DNA from: DATFKA01 sp042095835
GTDB taxonomy: Bacteria > Bacteroidota > Bacteroidia > Chitinophagales > Saprospiraceae
Direction: 5' to 3'
Length of the DNA stretch: 64,000 bases
NCBI GenBank assembly: GCA_042095835.1
Contig: JBELML010000015.1
Coordinates: 13,631-77,630, forward strand
The notes below the pieces were generated by a model. That model had not been told where the DNA came from and did no database searches. It saw only the letters and a program-made list of their open reading frames with translations. Numbering within the stretch: the first letter of the stretch is position 1; each line of letters starts with the position of its first letter. Of this stretch, positions 1-8,435 are shown one piece after another. Made by a program: the position numbers and the translations under genes.

Positions 1-422
1 TCTTTAAAAAAAGCTTTCCCTTCTGCTTGCCAATCGACCTTAACCTTCCATTTACCTTTTTGGAGTTGACTGGCATCAATAAATTGCTGATTATGCTCAT
101 CGACTTTTACGGCGACTTTAAAATCCAAGTGACTGAACTGAGGACTAAAGAATAATATCTCTCCTTCTAGTTCAGAAAGGTGCGCTGGGAAATAGATATT
201 GACACCTTCCTTTTGCGGTATATTCATGATTTGCACATCCTTTGGGAGTGACTGTGCATTCACTAGTTTCTCATAGTGTTCCTGATAGGCTAAATCTTTA
301 GCATAGTAGTCTTTTTCTACTAAGCTATGATCATAGGTAGTACTCTTGTAGAGTTGAAATAAGAGGCTGATTACAAAAATGACGTAGAAGATTGCAATGC
401 CCCATCCCCAATTGATTTTCAT
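1..422 (-). CDS. ccoH: FixH/CcoH family protein, partial (3' end cut by window edge)
   Basis: This is the cbb3 oxidase accessory protein FixH/CcoH, needed for assembly of the oxidase. About 140 codons are visible from an ATG at 422, and no stop is reached before the window edge, so only the last few residues are likely missing. One N-terminal membrane span (MKINWGWGIAIFYVIFVI) is followed by a periplasmic domain with an acidic tyrosine segment (EKDYYAKDLAYQEHYEKL), typical of the family. It is the last visible gene of the minus-strand oxidase operon, 89 nt after ccoG. The family call rests on the N-terminal pattern and on position; overall identity in FixH proteins is low. Confidence 0.85.
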   Translation of the reverse strand, partial: MKINWGWGIAIFYVIFVISLLFQLYKSTTYDHSLVEKDYYAKDLAYQEHYEKLVNAQSLPKDVQIMNIPQKEGVNIYFPAHLSELEGEILFFSPQFSHLDFKVAVKVDEHNQQFIDASQLQKGKWKVKVDWQAEGKAFFK

Positions 423-511
423 TTGTTTATTTTTTTGAAACTGTTTTTAAAAGGCTGCAAGTGCCACACCATGAGGCGGGCTAACTTGCAGCTCAAGCAA
501 CAACAACAGTT

Positions 512-2044
512 TTATTTATTTGGTCCCAGAAAGTTGGTAGTGACCTTGTCTATTCGTTTACCCTCGCCATCAAAGACTTCCAGTATAAGTTTGGTCTTTC
601 TTCCTTTTAGCTCTTTTTTATCTATGGCAATAAAAATGGCCCCTTCTGCTACAGCTTCTGCTTTGGTGGTAGGCGGTTTTCCTACCCATTCAAGCGCTCC
701 TTCTATATTCAAGAGTTGAAAAGTCACCGGAAATTCTTCAGTAGTCTTGTTGATAATTTGGTAGTTGTATAAATTCTTTATCACATCAGGATTACTGTCC
801 TCTGTATAAAATAAGGTGCCAGGGGTACGCAAGAGCAAGGTTTCTACCTCAGTCCTACTATTCAAAAGGACCACATTTAGAACGAGCAATAAACCTAGTA
901 GTATGGTATATGCAATTACTCTTGGTGTAAAGAGTTTTTGACGACCCTCCTGGATGCCATTATAACTATCATAGCGTATTAAGCCTTTCTCCCGTCCAAC
1001 CTTCTCCATGACTTCATCGCAGGCATCGATACAGGCCGTACAGTTGATACATTCCAGTTGTGTGCCTTCCCGAATATCAATCGCGGTAGGGCAGACATGA
1101 ATACAGAGTTTGCAATCGATACAATCACCTAGCTGCTCCTGTACTATTTCCGGGCTAGCAAGTGGCATGGTCTCTGCTACTACGGCCTCTGGTTGCTTGG
1201 CACTCTGTGCTACCGTACTAGTGATTCTAGTGATTGGATTTGTTTTTGGTTTCTTCGGTTTTCTAATTTTCCCTCTAGGTTCACCCCTGATCGTATCGTA
1301 GTGGACAACAATGGAGTTGGAGTCCAATAAAACACCTTGCAATCGTCCATAAGGACAGATAGCAACACAGACCTGCTCCCTCAACCAGGAGAAAACGAAG
1401 TAAAAGGCGAATGAGAACAAGAGCATGGCAGTGAATCCTCCAAGGTTCATCTGTACGGGTTCTGTAGCAATCCGAAATACTTCTTCAATACCAATGATGT
1501 AGGCGAGAAAGGTATTGGCTATGAGTACCGAAATTGTGAAGAAAATAACCTGCTTTATTCCTTTTTTGAATAATTTTTTGGGTGTCCAAGGAGCTTTATT
1601 CAGGCGTTTTTGGGCATTCCAATCGCCTTCGATCCAATATTCTATTTTACGGAAAACCATTTCCATGAATATCGTCTGCGGACAAACCCATCCACAGAAA
1701 AGCCGCCCCCATACTACTGTAAACAAGATGATGAAGACGATAAAAGTCAACATCGCCAATACAAATAGATGGAAATCCTGTGGCATAAATGGAATCCCAA
1801 AAAGAATGAAACGGCGCTCTAAAACATTGAAAAGTAACATCGGCTCTCCATTGATCTTAATAAATGGAGCGCCAAATAAGAAAAGAAGTAGGGCATAGCT
1901 GACGTAGGAGCGCCAGTTATAAAAACGACCCTTTGGTTTTTTGGGATAAACCCATAAGCGTTTACCATGATCATCAACGGTGGCAATTTTATCTCTGAAT
2001 TGCTCTTCGTCAGGAACTGTTGAATGTTGTTGTTTGTTTTCCAT
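512..2044 (-). CDS. ccoG: CcoG (FixG/RdxA), membrane polyferredoxin for cbb3 oxidase assembly
   Basis: CcoG is a membrane-bound iron-sulfur protein that reduces copper for insertion into cbb3 oxidase. The 510 residues show membrane spans near 45-65, 92-112, 165-185 and 205-220. A CxxxC pair (C117, C121) sits in GRLFCGWVCPQ and another in CVAICPYGR (C226-C230). Two 4Fe-4S motifs follow: C308/C311/C314/C318 and C332/C335/C338/C342. A last span near 377-397 precedes an Ig-like C-terminal domain. Between the GEPRGK segment and the first ferredoxin motif, at about 260-305, there is an extra Lys/Pro- and Ala-rich stretch, longer than I expect in CcoG proteins. ATG start at 2044, 50 nt after ccoP. 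Confidence 0.96.
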   Translation of the reverse strand: MENKQQHSTVPDEEQFRDKIATVDDHGKRLWVYPKKPKGRFYNWRSYVSYALLLFLFGAPFIKINGEPMLLFNVLERRFILFGIPFMPQDFHLFVLAMLTFIVFIILFTVVWGRLFCGWVCPQTIFMEMVFRKIEYWIEGDWNAQKRLNKAPWTPKKLFKKGIKQVIFFTISVLIANTFLAYIIGIEEVFRIATEPVQMNLGGFTAMLLFSFAFYFVFSWLREQVCVAICPYGRLQGVLLDSNSIVVHYDTIRGEPRGKIRKPKKPKTNPITRITSTVAQSAKQPEAVVAETMPLASPEIVQEQLGDCIDCKLCIHVCPTAIDIREGTQLECINCTACIDACDEVMEKVGREKGLIRYDSYNGIQEGRQKLFTPRVIAYTILLGLLLVLNVVLLNSRTEVETLLLRTPGTLFYTEDSNPDVIKNLYNYQIINKTTEEFPVTFQLLNIEGALEWVGKPPTTKAEAVAEGAIFIAIDKKELKGRKTKLILEVFDGEGKRIDKVTTNFLGPNK

Positions 2045-2094
2045 GTGTTGCTGGGTTGAATTTCTGGGCGGAAAGTATCCACCCAGAAAAAAAG

Positions 2095-3036
2095 CTACTT
2101 CATACCGATTGCACCATTAGCAAGGCTGTCAACCGGTGTATCTATCTGTTCTGCTTGTTGATATAATTCTCCCTGAGCTGCTTTCCCATTAGGAGGATTA
2201 GTACCTACGAGCGTTTCGATATAACTGGTGATTTGGTGCATCTCTGCTGGACGAAGCTGCGCTTTCCAGGCAATCATTCCTTTTTCAGGTACACCATATT
2301 TGATAGTTTTGAAGATGTCGCTTGTACTGCCACCATGTATCCAATATTGGTCGGTAAGGTTGGGTCCCACACCACCTTCTCCTAAAGCACCGTGGCATAC
2401 CAGACAGTTGGCATCGAACAAGGATTTACCTATGGATAACTGACTTTCATCGGTCAAGGCAATTAAATTGTTTTCATCAATTTGATCGGCTTGCTTAGAA
2501 CGATAAGCTTTGACTTGCTCCTCGGCCTTCACCATAGCAATCTCATATTCCTCTGCTTGGGATGGGCCATACTGAAAGATGTGGTAGTAGCCAAAGTAGA
2601 GGACTCCTATTATTATAGTGATATAGAACATGGCAACCCACCAAGGTGGAAGGCTGTTGTCCAGCTCTTTGATGCCATCATAGTCGTGGTTCAATAAGAT
2701 ATCCTCTTCCTTTTCAACCGGTACGACATTGGTCCATTTTTTATACATCCTTTTCCAAAGAGGTACTTTAGGAGCTGTTACTTCTTTTAAGTAAGCATCT
2801 AGACCATTCTTTTGATAAATTTCTATTTGCTGCATTTTGACCACTACATTCAGTAAATGGAAAACAGCTAATACAGCGCCAACTAAAACGGCTAAGGCAA
2901 ATAGGAGTAAGCCATTTTGTGCCAAACGATCATAGAAGCCAGCATCCTCCTGGGCCGCTTCTTGTGCCCATCCTGGAATAGCCACTAGGCTGAGTCCGAA
3001 GAGCACCACTAACGATTTGAAATATTTATAGTTCAT
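2095..3036 (-). CDS. ccoP: CcoP, cbb3 oxidase subunit III with a single haem c site
   Basis: This membrane cytochrome c passes electrons to the fused CcoNO subunit. I use the ATG at 3036 (313 residues), because the open frame upstream to 3102 has a polar, cysteine-containing start unlike a signal sequence. From that ATG, residues 1-25 form a signal or anchor ending AIPGWAQ, a span lies at 43-67, and another at 133-153 follows the NSLPPWW segment that marks the FixP N-terminal domain. Only one haem site is present, CLVCH at 211-215, with a likely Met ligand at 254. Many proteobacterial CcoP proteins have two haem sites, so this is a monohaem form. It lies between ccoQ and ccoG. Confidence 0.93.
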   Translation of the reverse strand: MNYKYFKSLVVLFGLSLVAIPGWAQEAAQEDAGFYDRLAQNGLLLFALAVLVGAVLAVFHLLNVVVKMQQIEIYQKNGLDAYLKEVTAPKVPLWKRMYKKWTNVVPVEKEEDILLNHDYDGIKELDNSLPPWWVAMFYITIIIGVLYFGYYHIFQYGPSQAEEYEIAMVKAEEQVKAYRSKQADQIDENNLIALTDESQLSIGKSLFDANCLVCHGALGEGGVGPNLTDQYWIHGGSTSDIFKTIKYGVPEKGMIAWKAQLRPAEMHQITSYIETLVGTNPPNGKAAQGELYQQAEQIDTPVDSLANGAIGMK

Positions 3037-3132
3037 AATATGATATAATTTCTTTTTACTGCCGAAGCCATTTTTTAAGGTGGAATTACAGGGGCAATCC
3101 ACGTCATCTAAATGGCTTGCCGGTATTTATAT

Positions 3133-3300
3133 TTAAGCCTGATCTTCCTCAAGTGGTAGGTTCGCCATCTTGTTGATAAAGGTTTTGTCTTGCTTGAAAG
3201 CCAGGACGGCACTGACGGTAAAGACCGTAAAGAAAGTCAGCAAAGAAGCGATTGCCATCCAATTGATATTGCCCGCTGATTCTAAAATATATTTAAACAT
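3133..3300 (-). CDS. ccoQ: CcoQ-like small subunit of cbb3 oxidase
   Basis: This is a 55-residue protein, MFKYILESAG to EEDQA, read from an ATG at 3300 to TAA at 3133-3135. It has one hydrophobic span (about residues 13-34) followed by a short charged tail with FKQDKTFINKM. Its size, single span and place between ccoNO and ccoP match CcoQ (cbb3-type subunit 3), a small protein that stabilises the complex. CcoQ sequences are poorly conserved, so the call rests mainly on topology and operon position. It is easily missed by gene finders because it is so short. Confidence 0.8.
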   Translation of the reverse strand: MFKYILESAGNINWMAIASLLTFFTVFTVSAVLAFKQDKTFINKMANLPLEEDQA

Positions 3301-3370
3301 GCTTATTAAATGTTGTCTACCTACGCTACCCGAGTATGCTGAAGCTATAGCGGAAGAGTAAGCTTTGGTA

Positions 3371-3405
3371 GATGAATAATGATATTATGATATAATGTTG
3401 TAATG
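3371..3405. repeat. AT-rich simple-sequence tract
   Basis: The tract repeats the words ATGATAT, ATAATG and TTGTAATG with little else. Read on the minus strand it is made of CATTAC, ATATCAT and CATTATT words, like the longer tract at 53061-53142. It lies between ccoQ and the 3' end of ccoNO. No coding or clear hairpin terminator is seen here. Confidence 0.5.
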
Positions 3406-3456
3406 GGGGAGTTCATAAGTATTAATACTCCAGATCTCCCTCCCACTAGAACTCTT

Positions 3457-5604
3457 TTATTCATTGTCCTCATTAGAGGCCTGTGGCAATGGTTTAATGT
3501 CAGTACCTAGGCGCTGTAAGTAGGAAATTAAAGCAATGATCTCTTTATTCTCTAAGCTCTCTTGCTCAATGCCATCTTTGCGTAATGACGCTGCCACCTG
3601 AGCCGCTTGTGCTTGCAGATCGGCTAATGCCTCGTCTTCAAACCCTTCAGGATAAGGTGTTCCTAAAGACCTTAGACCCTTAATTTTTCTAGCCAGCGTC
3701 TTCAGTTTCATATCGTTCTCAATCAGCCAAGGATAGACCGGCATGATAGAGCCTGGTGACATACTTTCTGGATCAAGCATGTGGTTGTAGTGCCAGCTAT
3801 CTGGATATTTTCCACCAATTCGATGTAAGTCTGGCCCAGTTCGTTTGGAGCCCCAAAGGAATGGACGATCATAAATGAACTCACCAGATTTAGAGTATTT
3901 TCCGTAGCGTTCTGTCTCAGATCGGAATGGACGAATCATCTGGGAGTGACAAGCTAAACATCCCTCTCTGATGTAGATATCTCTACCCGTTAACTCAAGA
4001 GGAGTGTAGGGTTTGACGGATTCAATTTTTGGTACATTCGATTCAACCATTAACATGGGGAAAATCTCTACCATACCACCGATAAGGATCACGATAGCAC
4101 TACCAATCAACATTTGCATTGGACGTCTTTCGATCCATCTGTGCCAGTGCTCTCCTTTATGAGGTGTAGCAGCTACTGGTCTAGGAGGAGCTTGAGCCGC
4201 TTCATCTTTAATCAACTGACCCGAACGAACCGTTTTAATCAAGTTGTAGACCATAATGAATACACCAATTAAGTACAGCGTTCCACCGATAGCACGCATC
4301 TTGTACATTGGTAAGATTTGGGTTACTGTTTCCAGGAAGTTTCCGTATTGTAGGAAACCATCAGCCGTAAATTGCTTCCACATCAAAGACTGTGTCCAAC
4401 CTGCCCAATAAAGAGGAATAGAGTAGGCAAGGATACCTAAGGTGCCAATCCAGAAGTGGGCGTTGGCTAATTTTACAGAATGTAACTTGGTATTAAATAT
4501 TCTAGGCAATAACCAATATAGGATACCAAAGGTCAAGAAACCATTCCAGCCTAGTGTACCAATGTGTACGTGACCCACTGTCCAGTCTGTATAGTGACTG
4601 ATCGCGTTGATCGATTTAATGGAAAGGAGGGGACCTTCGAAAGTAGCCATTCCGTAAGAAGTAACTGCAACTACCATGAATTTCAGAATCGGATCCTGAC
4701 GTACCCTATCCCAAGCACCTCTTAAGGTCAATAAACCGTTCAGCATACCACCCCAAGATGGAGCGATCAGCATTACTGAAAATACCGTACCTAATGACTG
4801 TGCCCAATCTGGTAAAGAAGTATACAGCAAGTGGTGAGGACCTGCCCAGATATAAATAAAAATCAGTGCCCAGAAGTGGATAATCGATAGTTTATAAGAA
4901 TATACCGGACGATTAGCTGCTTTAGGCAAAAAGTAATACATTAATCCTAAATAGGGTGTCGTCAAGAAGAAAGCTACCGCATTGTGACCATACCACCATT
5001 GGATCAGCGCATCTTGTACACCAGCAAATACTGGATAAGACTGGAACAAAGAAATCGGTAACTCTAGGTTGTTACCTACGTGTAAAACGGTTACTGTAAT
5101 CCAGGTAGCAATGTAGAACCAAATGGCTACATAAAGGTGCTGTTCTCTACGTTTGAGGATTGTACCAAACATGTTGATACCAAATACGATCCAGATCAAA
5201 GCAATGGCAATATCAATAGGCCATTCTAGTTCAGCGTATTCGTGTGCGCCCATCAATCCGAGTGGAATAGTTAAGGCAGCAGAAACAATGATTGCTTGCC
5301 ATCCCCAAAAGTGGATTTTACTAAGCAAGTCACTGTACATCCGTGTTTTTAGTAAGCGTTGTAAGGAGTAATAAACTCCCATGTAAATCCCGTTACCCAC
5401 AAAAGCAAAAATCGCCGCATTCGTATGTAGTGGACGAATACGACCAAAGGTTGTAGGTGCGAACCCAAAACTGAGGTCTGGGTAAACCATTTGTAGTGCA
5501 GCAAAAAGCCCCGCTAGCATGCCGACGACCCCCCAAAGGACCGTGGCAAACGCGAAGTTTTTAACAATGCCGTTGTCGTAGTTAAATTTTTCGATTGGTG
5601 CCAT
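3457..5604 (-). CDS. ccoNO: CcoNO, fused catalytic subunits I and II of cbb3 cytochrome c oxidase
   Basis: This is the catalytic core of a high-affinity haem-copper terminal oxidase. Residues 1 to about 460 are CcoN: H60 in RPLHTNAA, H207 in the CuB motif WWYGHNAV, the H257-H258 pair in AGPHHLLY, and H345 and H347 in GHVHIG for the haems. A linker with PHKGEHWHRW leads to one span at about 497-520 and the CcoO cytochrome c domain, with CLACH at 549-553 and a candidate Met ligand in MSPGSIMPVYPW. The fused N-O form is usual in Bacteroidota, whereas most other phyla have two genes. ATG start at 5604, only 10 nt after ccoS, so the two are probably co-translated. Confidence 0.97.
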   Translation of the reverse strand: MAPIEKFNYDNGIVKNFAFATVLWGVVGMLAGLFAALQMVYPDLSFGFAPTTFGRIRPLHTNAAIFAFVGNGIYMGVYYSLQRLLKTRMYSDLLSKIHFWGWQAIIVSAALTIPLGLMGAHEYAELEWPIDIAIALIWIVFGINMFGTILKRREQHLYVAIWFYIATWITVTVLHVGNNLELPISLFQSYPVFAGVQDALIQWWYGHNAVAFFLTTPYLGLMYYFLPKAANRPVYSYKLSIIHFWALIFIYIWAGPHHLLYTSLPDWAQSLGTVFSVMLIAPSWGGMLNGLLTLRGAWDRVRQDPILKFMVVAVTSYGMATFEGPLLSIKSINAISHYTDWTVGHVHIGTLGWNGFLTFGILYWLLPRIFNTKLHSVKLANAHFWIGTLGILAYSIPLYWAGWTQSLMWKQFTADGFLQYGNFLETVTQILPMYKMRAIGGTLYLIGVFIMVYNLIKTVRSGQLIKDEAAQAPPRPVAATPHKGEHWHRWIERRPMQMLIGSAIVILIGGMVEIFPMLMVESNVPKIESVKPYTPLELTGRDIYIREGCLACHSQMIRPFRSETERYGKYSKSGEFIYDRPFLWGSKRTGPDLHRIGGKYPDSWHYNHMLDPESMSPGSIMPVYPWLIENDMKLKTLARKIKGLRSLGTPYPEGFEDEALADLQAQAAQVAASLRKDGIEQESLENKEIIALISYLQRLGTDIKPLPQASNEDNE

Positions 5605-5614
5605 TGTTCGTTAA

Positions 5615-5773
5615 TTAATTTGTTTTTTGTTTGTCGTTATCTTCAAATAGTATCCTCACAGAAGGCGTGTAATCATCGTCGAATTGACCCGTGCGCACTG
5701 CCCAAAAGAAGGCTGCCAAAAAGCCCAGTGCAATGATTAAGCTGATGATGATGAGTAATACGATTATTGTCAT
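5615..5773 (-). CDS. ccoS: CcoS, cbb3 oxidase maturation protein
   Basis: This is a small membrane protein of 52 residues from the ATG at 5773 (MTIIVLLIIISLIIALGF). One span is followed by the motif FFWAVRTGQFDDDYTPSVRIL, which closely matches the CcoS family signature, including the GQFDD segment. CcoS is needed for cofactor insertion into CcoN. A longer in-frame start at 5806 exists, but it would overlap the 26-bp palindrome and add residues foreign to the family, so I prefer 5773. It lies between ccoI and ccoNO. Confidence 0.93.
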   Translation of the reverse strand: MTIIVLLIIISLIIALGFLAAFFWAVRTGQFDDDYTPSVRILFEDNDKQKTN

Positions 5774-5794
5774 AAAATTGTCAGTGTTTGTGCG

Positions 5795-5820
5795 CAAGGT
5801 ACTCACGCGTGAGTACCTTG
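5795..5820. promoter_or_regulatory. Perfect 26-bp palindrome between ccoI and ccoS
   Basis: The arm CAAGGTACTCACG is followed directly by its exact reverse complement. On the minus transcript it would fold as an 11-12 bp hairpin with no U tract after it, so it is not a typical terminator. It could be an operator, a processing site or an mRNA stabiliser that sets different levels of ccoI and of ccoS-ccoNO. Confidence 0.6.
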
Positions 5821-5858
5821 TTTATGATTAATATCAGGTTGCTCAGTGAGATTTGTCA

Positions 5859-8348
5859 TCAAGTCACTACCGAGGCCCTGTTCTTGATTCTTGTTGCTTC
5901 AGTAGCTGGGCTATCAAAAATCCGCCATCCCATAAATTGGGTGCTTAATGTCCCATATAGCGCAATGCTAATGGAGCTCAAGGGCATCAAAATAGCAGCT
6001 ACAATGGGCGATAATTCGCCTTGTACTGCAAAACTCAAACCAATGAAATTATACAGAAGGGCAAAGGCATAGGCCCCGTAGACCAGCCTGATGCTCTTCT
6101 TGGTGAATTGGATTAAATCGGGTAGTTGCTTAAAGCTTTGCGCGGCAAGAATAGCATCAGATGCCGGCGTGAAGTTGTTGGTATTCTCGGTGATGACAAT
6201 GCCCACATCACTTTGTTGTAGCGCTCCTGCATCATTTAAACCATCGCCCAGCATTAATACTTTATCTTCTTTCTGAAGCTCTTTGATAAACTGTAGTTTA
6301 TCCTTGGGACTTTGCCGAAAATGCAAGTTGTTTTCCTCAAAATAGGGAGTGAAATAAGATCGTTCTCTTTCATTATCACCCGATAGTAAATGGATAGGCC
6401 CAAGCTGCTTGAAATAATCTATAAGTGGTGCTAATCCATCTCGAATAGGTTGTTGGATGAGGAATTGTCCTCTGATTTGTCCATTGAATTGGATATAGAC
6501 CCCTTCTTGTTTTTGCTTGTCATTTATTGCGCTATCCATGAAATGGGCAGCTCCAACCTTCACTTTATGGTGACCTATATCCGTTTCGACTCCTTTGCCG
6601 ATGACCTCTTGCCAGCCACGTACTTTCAAACCATATTGGTCTCCTGCTTCATAATGATCTTCTAAATATTGGAGGATAGCCTGACTTTTGGGATGATTAG
6701 AGGGGCCACAGGCTTCTTTTAGCATCCAGACTTCTAAAGAATTGAGTGTTTTTCCAAGGAAAGCTATGTTGTTTTTCTTTCTAGTGGTCAGTGTGCCCGT
6801 TTTATCCATAACCACAGCATCTACACTACTCAAGGCTTCGATGACATTAGTGTTTTTAAGAAAAAACTGCTGTTTAGCCAAGATGGTCAAGACATTACCA
6901 AAGATGAAGGGTATGGCTAAAGCCACGGCACAAGGACAAGCAATAATGAGTACTGCTGTGAAGGCATTAAAGGCAATACTGGTATCTTTAGGTAGCCAAT
7001 AAAAGAGGGTCGCTAAAGCTACACTTAGAATGAAAATGGTGAAATATTTGCCTACTTTCAAGGCCAGGGTACTCGCTTTGGTATCTTGTTTTTTATCAAA
7101 GATTTTATCATTCCAAAGTTGAGTCAGATAGCTATGCGATACTTTTTTTACCAAAGTCAATTCAATATCTGTACCTACTTGCCTACCGCCTGCGAAAACC
7201 TTCTCGCCAAGTGGGATAGCAATAGGGTCTGATTCACCTGTCACAAAACTATAATCAATTTTCGCGACCCCAGATTTAATGATCGCATCTGCGGGGATTA
7301 ATTCCTGGTTTTTGACGACAATGAGGTCTCCAACCACTAGTTGATCCAAAGTGATGGTCTTTATGATACCATTTTTACTGAGGTTGGCTGCAATCGGAAA
7401 GTAGGAACGATAGTCTCGATCAAAGGCAATTTGGTGGTAGGTCTTCTGTTGAAACCATTTACCAATCAATAGGAAGAGGACCAAGCCACTCAAACTATCT
7501 AAATAACCAGCTCCGGTATGACTTATAATCTCAAAAACAGAACGGCCAAATAGAGCCAGTATTCCAATGCTTATCGGTACATCGATATTGAGTTCCTGAT
7601 GCTTCAAGCCTACCCAAGCAGATCGTAGATAATCGATACCACTAAAGAAAATTACAGGGAGTACCAATAAAATATTGAGGTAGCCAAATAGCTTAAAAAA
7701 GAATTGATCTTGATGCAGATTCAAACCAAGGTATTCAGGGAAACTCAAGAGCATGATATTGCCAAAGGCAAAGCCAGCATAACCCAGCTTATAATAGAAA
7801 CCTCGGTCTATTTTGGGTTTATCCTGCTCCTCCAAGTTGTTGAGGTTGATCGCTGGAGCATAACCTAAATTGGCCAATAGCTCTACAATCGCCCGTAGAT
7901 TGGTTTCTTCTTCATCGTAATGGATATGGATTTTTTTCTGCGAAAAATGCACTTTAGAGCTGTACACTCCAGGCAAAATTTGGTAAAGTTTTTCTAATAA
8001 CCAGATACAAGAAGCACAGTGGATTTGTGGAAGCAGAAAATGCACCCGACTACTCTTGCCATCGGTGAAATCTAACAGCTTGTCTTGCACCTTTGGATCA
8101 TCTAAATAGCCGTAAGAGGTACTAGATTGATTACGTAAACTAAAAGCTGCCTGTTCATCAATTTGGTAAAATTGACAGAGGTCATTAGTATTAAGGATTT
8201 CGAAAACGGTTTTACAACCTTCGCAGCAGAAATGCTTTTCTTGAGAAAGGACAGGCGATGGAGGGCAATCTTCGCCGCAGTGATAGCAGGTATGCGTATC
8301 TTTGTGTAAAGGTTTGTGCTTGTGTTGTTGTGCTGTTGTTACTGTCAT
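5859..8348 (-). CDS. ccoI: CcoI/FixI, P1B-type copper-transporting ATPase for cbb3 assembly
   Basis: This ATPase supplies copper for the CuB centre of CcoN. The 829 residues carry an N-terminal cysteine-rich metal domain (CYHCGEDC at 21-28, CCEGC at 41-45), an HMA domain with the metal pair C111/C114 in HCASC, membrane spans, and the actuator TGES motif near 370. The CPC metal site is C471-P-C473, the phosphorylated aspartate is in DKTGTLT (D515), and the hinge GDGLND lies near 719. The N-terminal Cys domain plus HMA is typical of FixI rather than CopA. ATG start at 8348. The leader hairpin just upstream is listed separately. It is the first gene of the oxidase cluster proper. Confidence 0.95.
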   Translation of the reverse strand: MTVTTAQQHKHKPLHKDTHTCYHCGEDCPPSPVLSQEKHFCCEGCKTVFEILNTNDLCQFYQIDEQAAFSLRNQSSTSYGYLDDPKVQDKLLDFTDGKSSRVHFLLPQIHCASCIWLLEKLYQILPGVYSSKVHFSQKKIHIHYDEEETNLRAIVELLANLGYAPAINLNNLEEQDKPKIDRGFYYKLGYAGFAFGNIMLLSFPEYLGLNLHQDQFFFKLFGYLNILLVLPVIFFSGIDYLRSAWVGLKHQELNIDVPISIGILALFGRSVFEIISHTGAGYLDSLSGLVLFLLIGKWFQQKTYHQIAFDRDYRSYFPIAANLSKNGIIKTITLDQLVVGDLIVVKNQELIPADAIIKSGVAKIDYSFVTGESDPIAIPLGEKVFAGGRQVGTDIELTLVKKVSHSYLTQLWNDKIFDKKQDTKASTLALKVGKYFTIFILSVALATLFYWLPKDTSIAFNAFTAVLIIACPCAVALAIPFIFGNVLTILAKQQFFLKNTNVIEALSSVDAVVMDKTGTLTTRKKNNIAFLGKTLNSLEVWMLKEACGPSNHPKSQAILQYLEDHYEAGDQYGLKVRGWQEVIGKGVETDIGHHKVKVGAAHFMDSAINDKQKQEGVYIQFNGQIRGQFLIQQPIRDGLAPLIDYFKQLGPIHLLSGDNERERSYFTPYFEENNLHFRQSPKDKLQFIKELQKEDKVLMLGDGLNDAGALQQSDVGIVITENTNNFTPASDAILAAQSFKQLPDLIQFTKKSIRLVYGAYAFALLYNFIGLSFAVQGELSPIVAAILMPLSSISIALYGTLSTQFMGWRIFDSPATEATRIKNRASVVT

Positions 8349-8350
8349 TG

Positions 8351-8389
8351 CGATAGCGCTTATGGAACATAAATTTAGAGGCGCTATCG
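8351..8389 (-). promoter_or_regulatory. Leader hairpin immediately before the ccoI start codon
   Basis: CGATAGCGC at 8351-8359 is the exact reverse complement of GCGCTATCG at 8381-8389. Inside the loop, TTATG-GAA-CATAA (8360-8372) is a second perfect inverted repeat. On the minus transcript the hairpin ends 2 nt before the AUG, so it would cover the initiation region. It could also be a double operator at the DNA level. Confidence 0.6.
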
Positions 8390-8435
8390 TGGGTATTAGG
8401 TGGCAGAGATCACTGGTGCGGGGTGACTTTTATCA

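Noticed and set aside
1110..1898. Plus-strand open frames opposite ccoG
   Set aside because: They are shadows of a strongly supported gene; their translations have no motif and depend on the codon pattern of ccoG.
3010..3102. Upstream start of ccoP at 3102
   Set aside because: The extra 22 residues (MDCPCNST and following) precede a normal signal sequence that begins at 3036.
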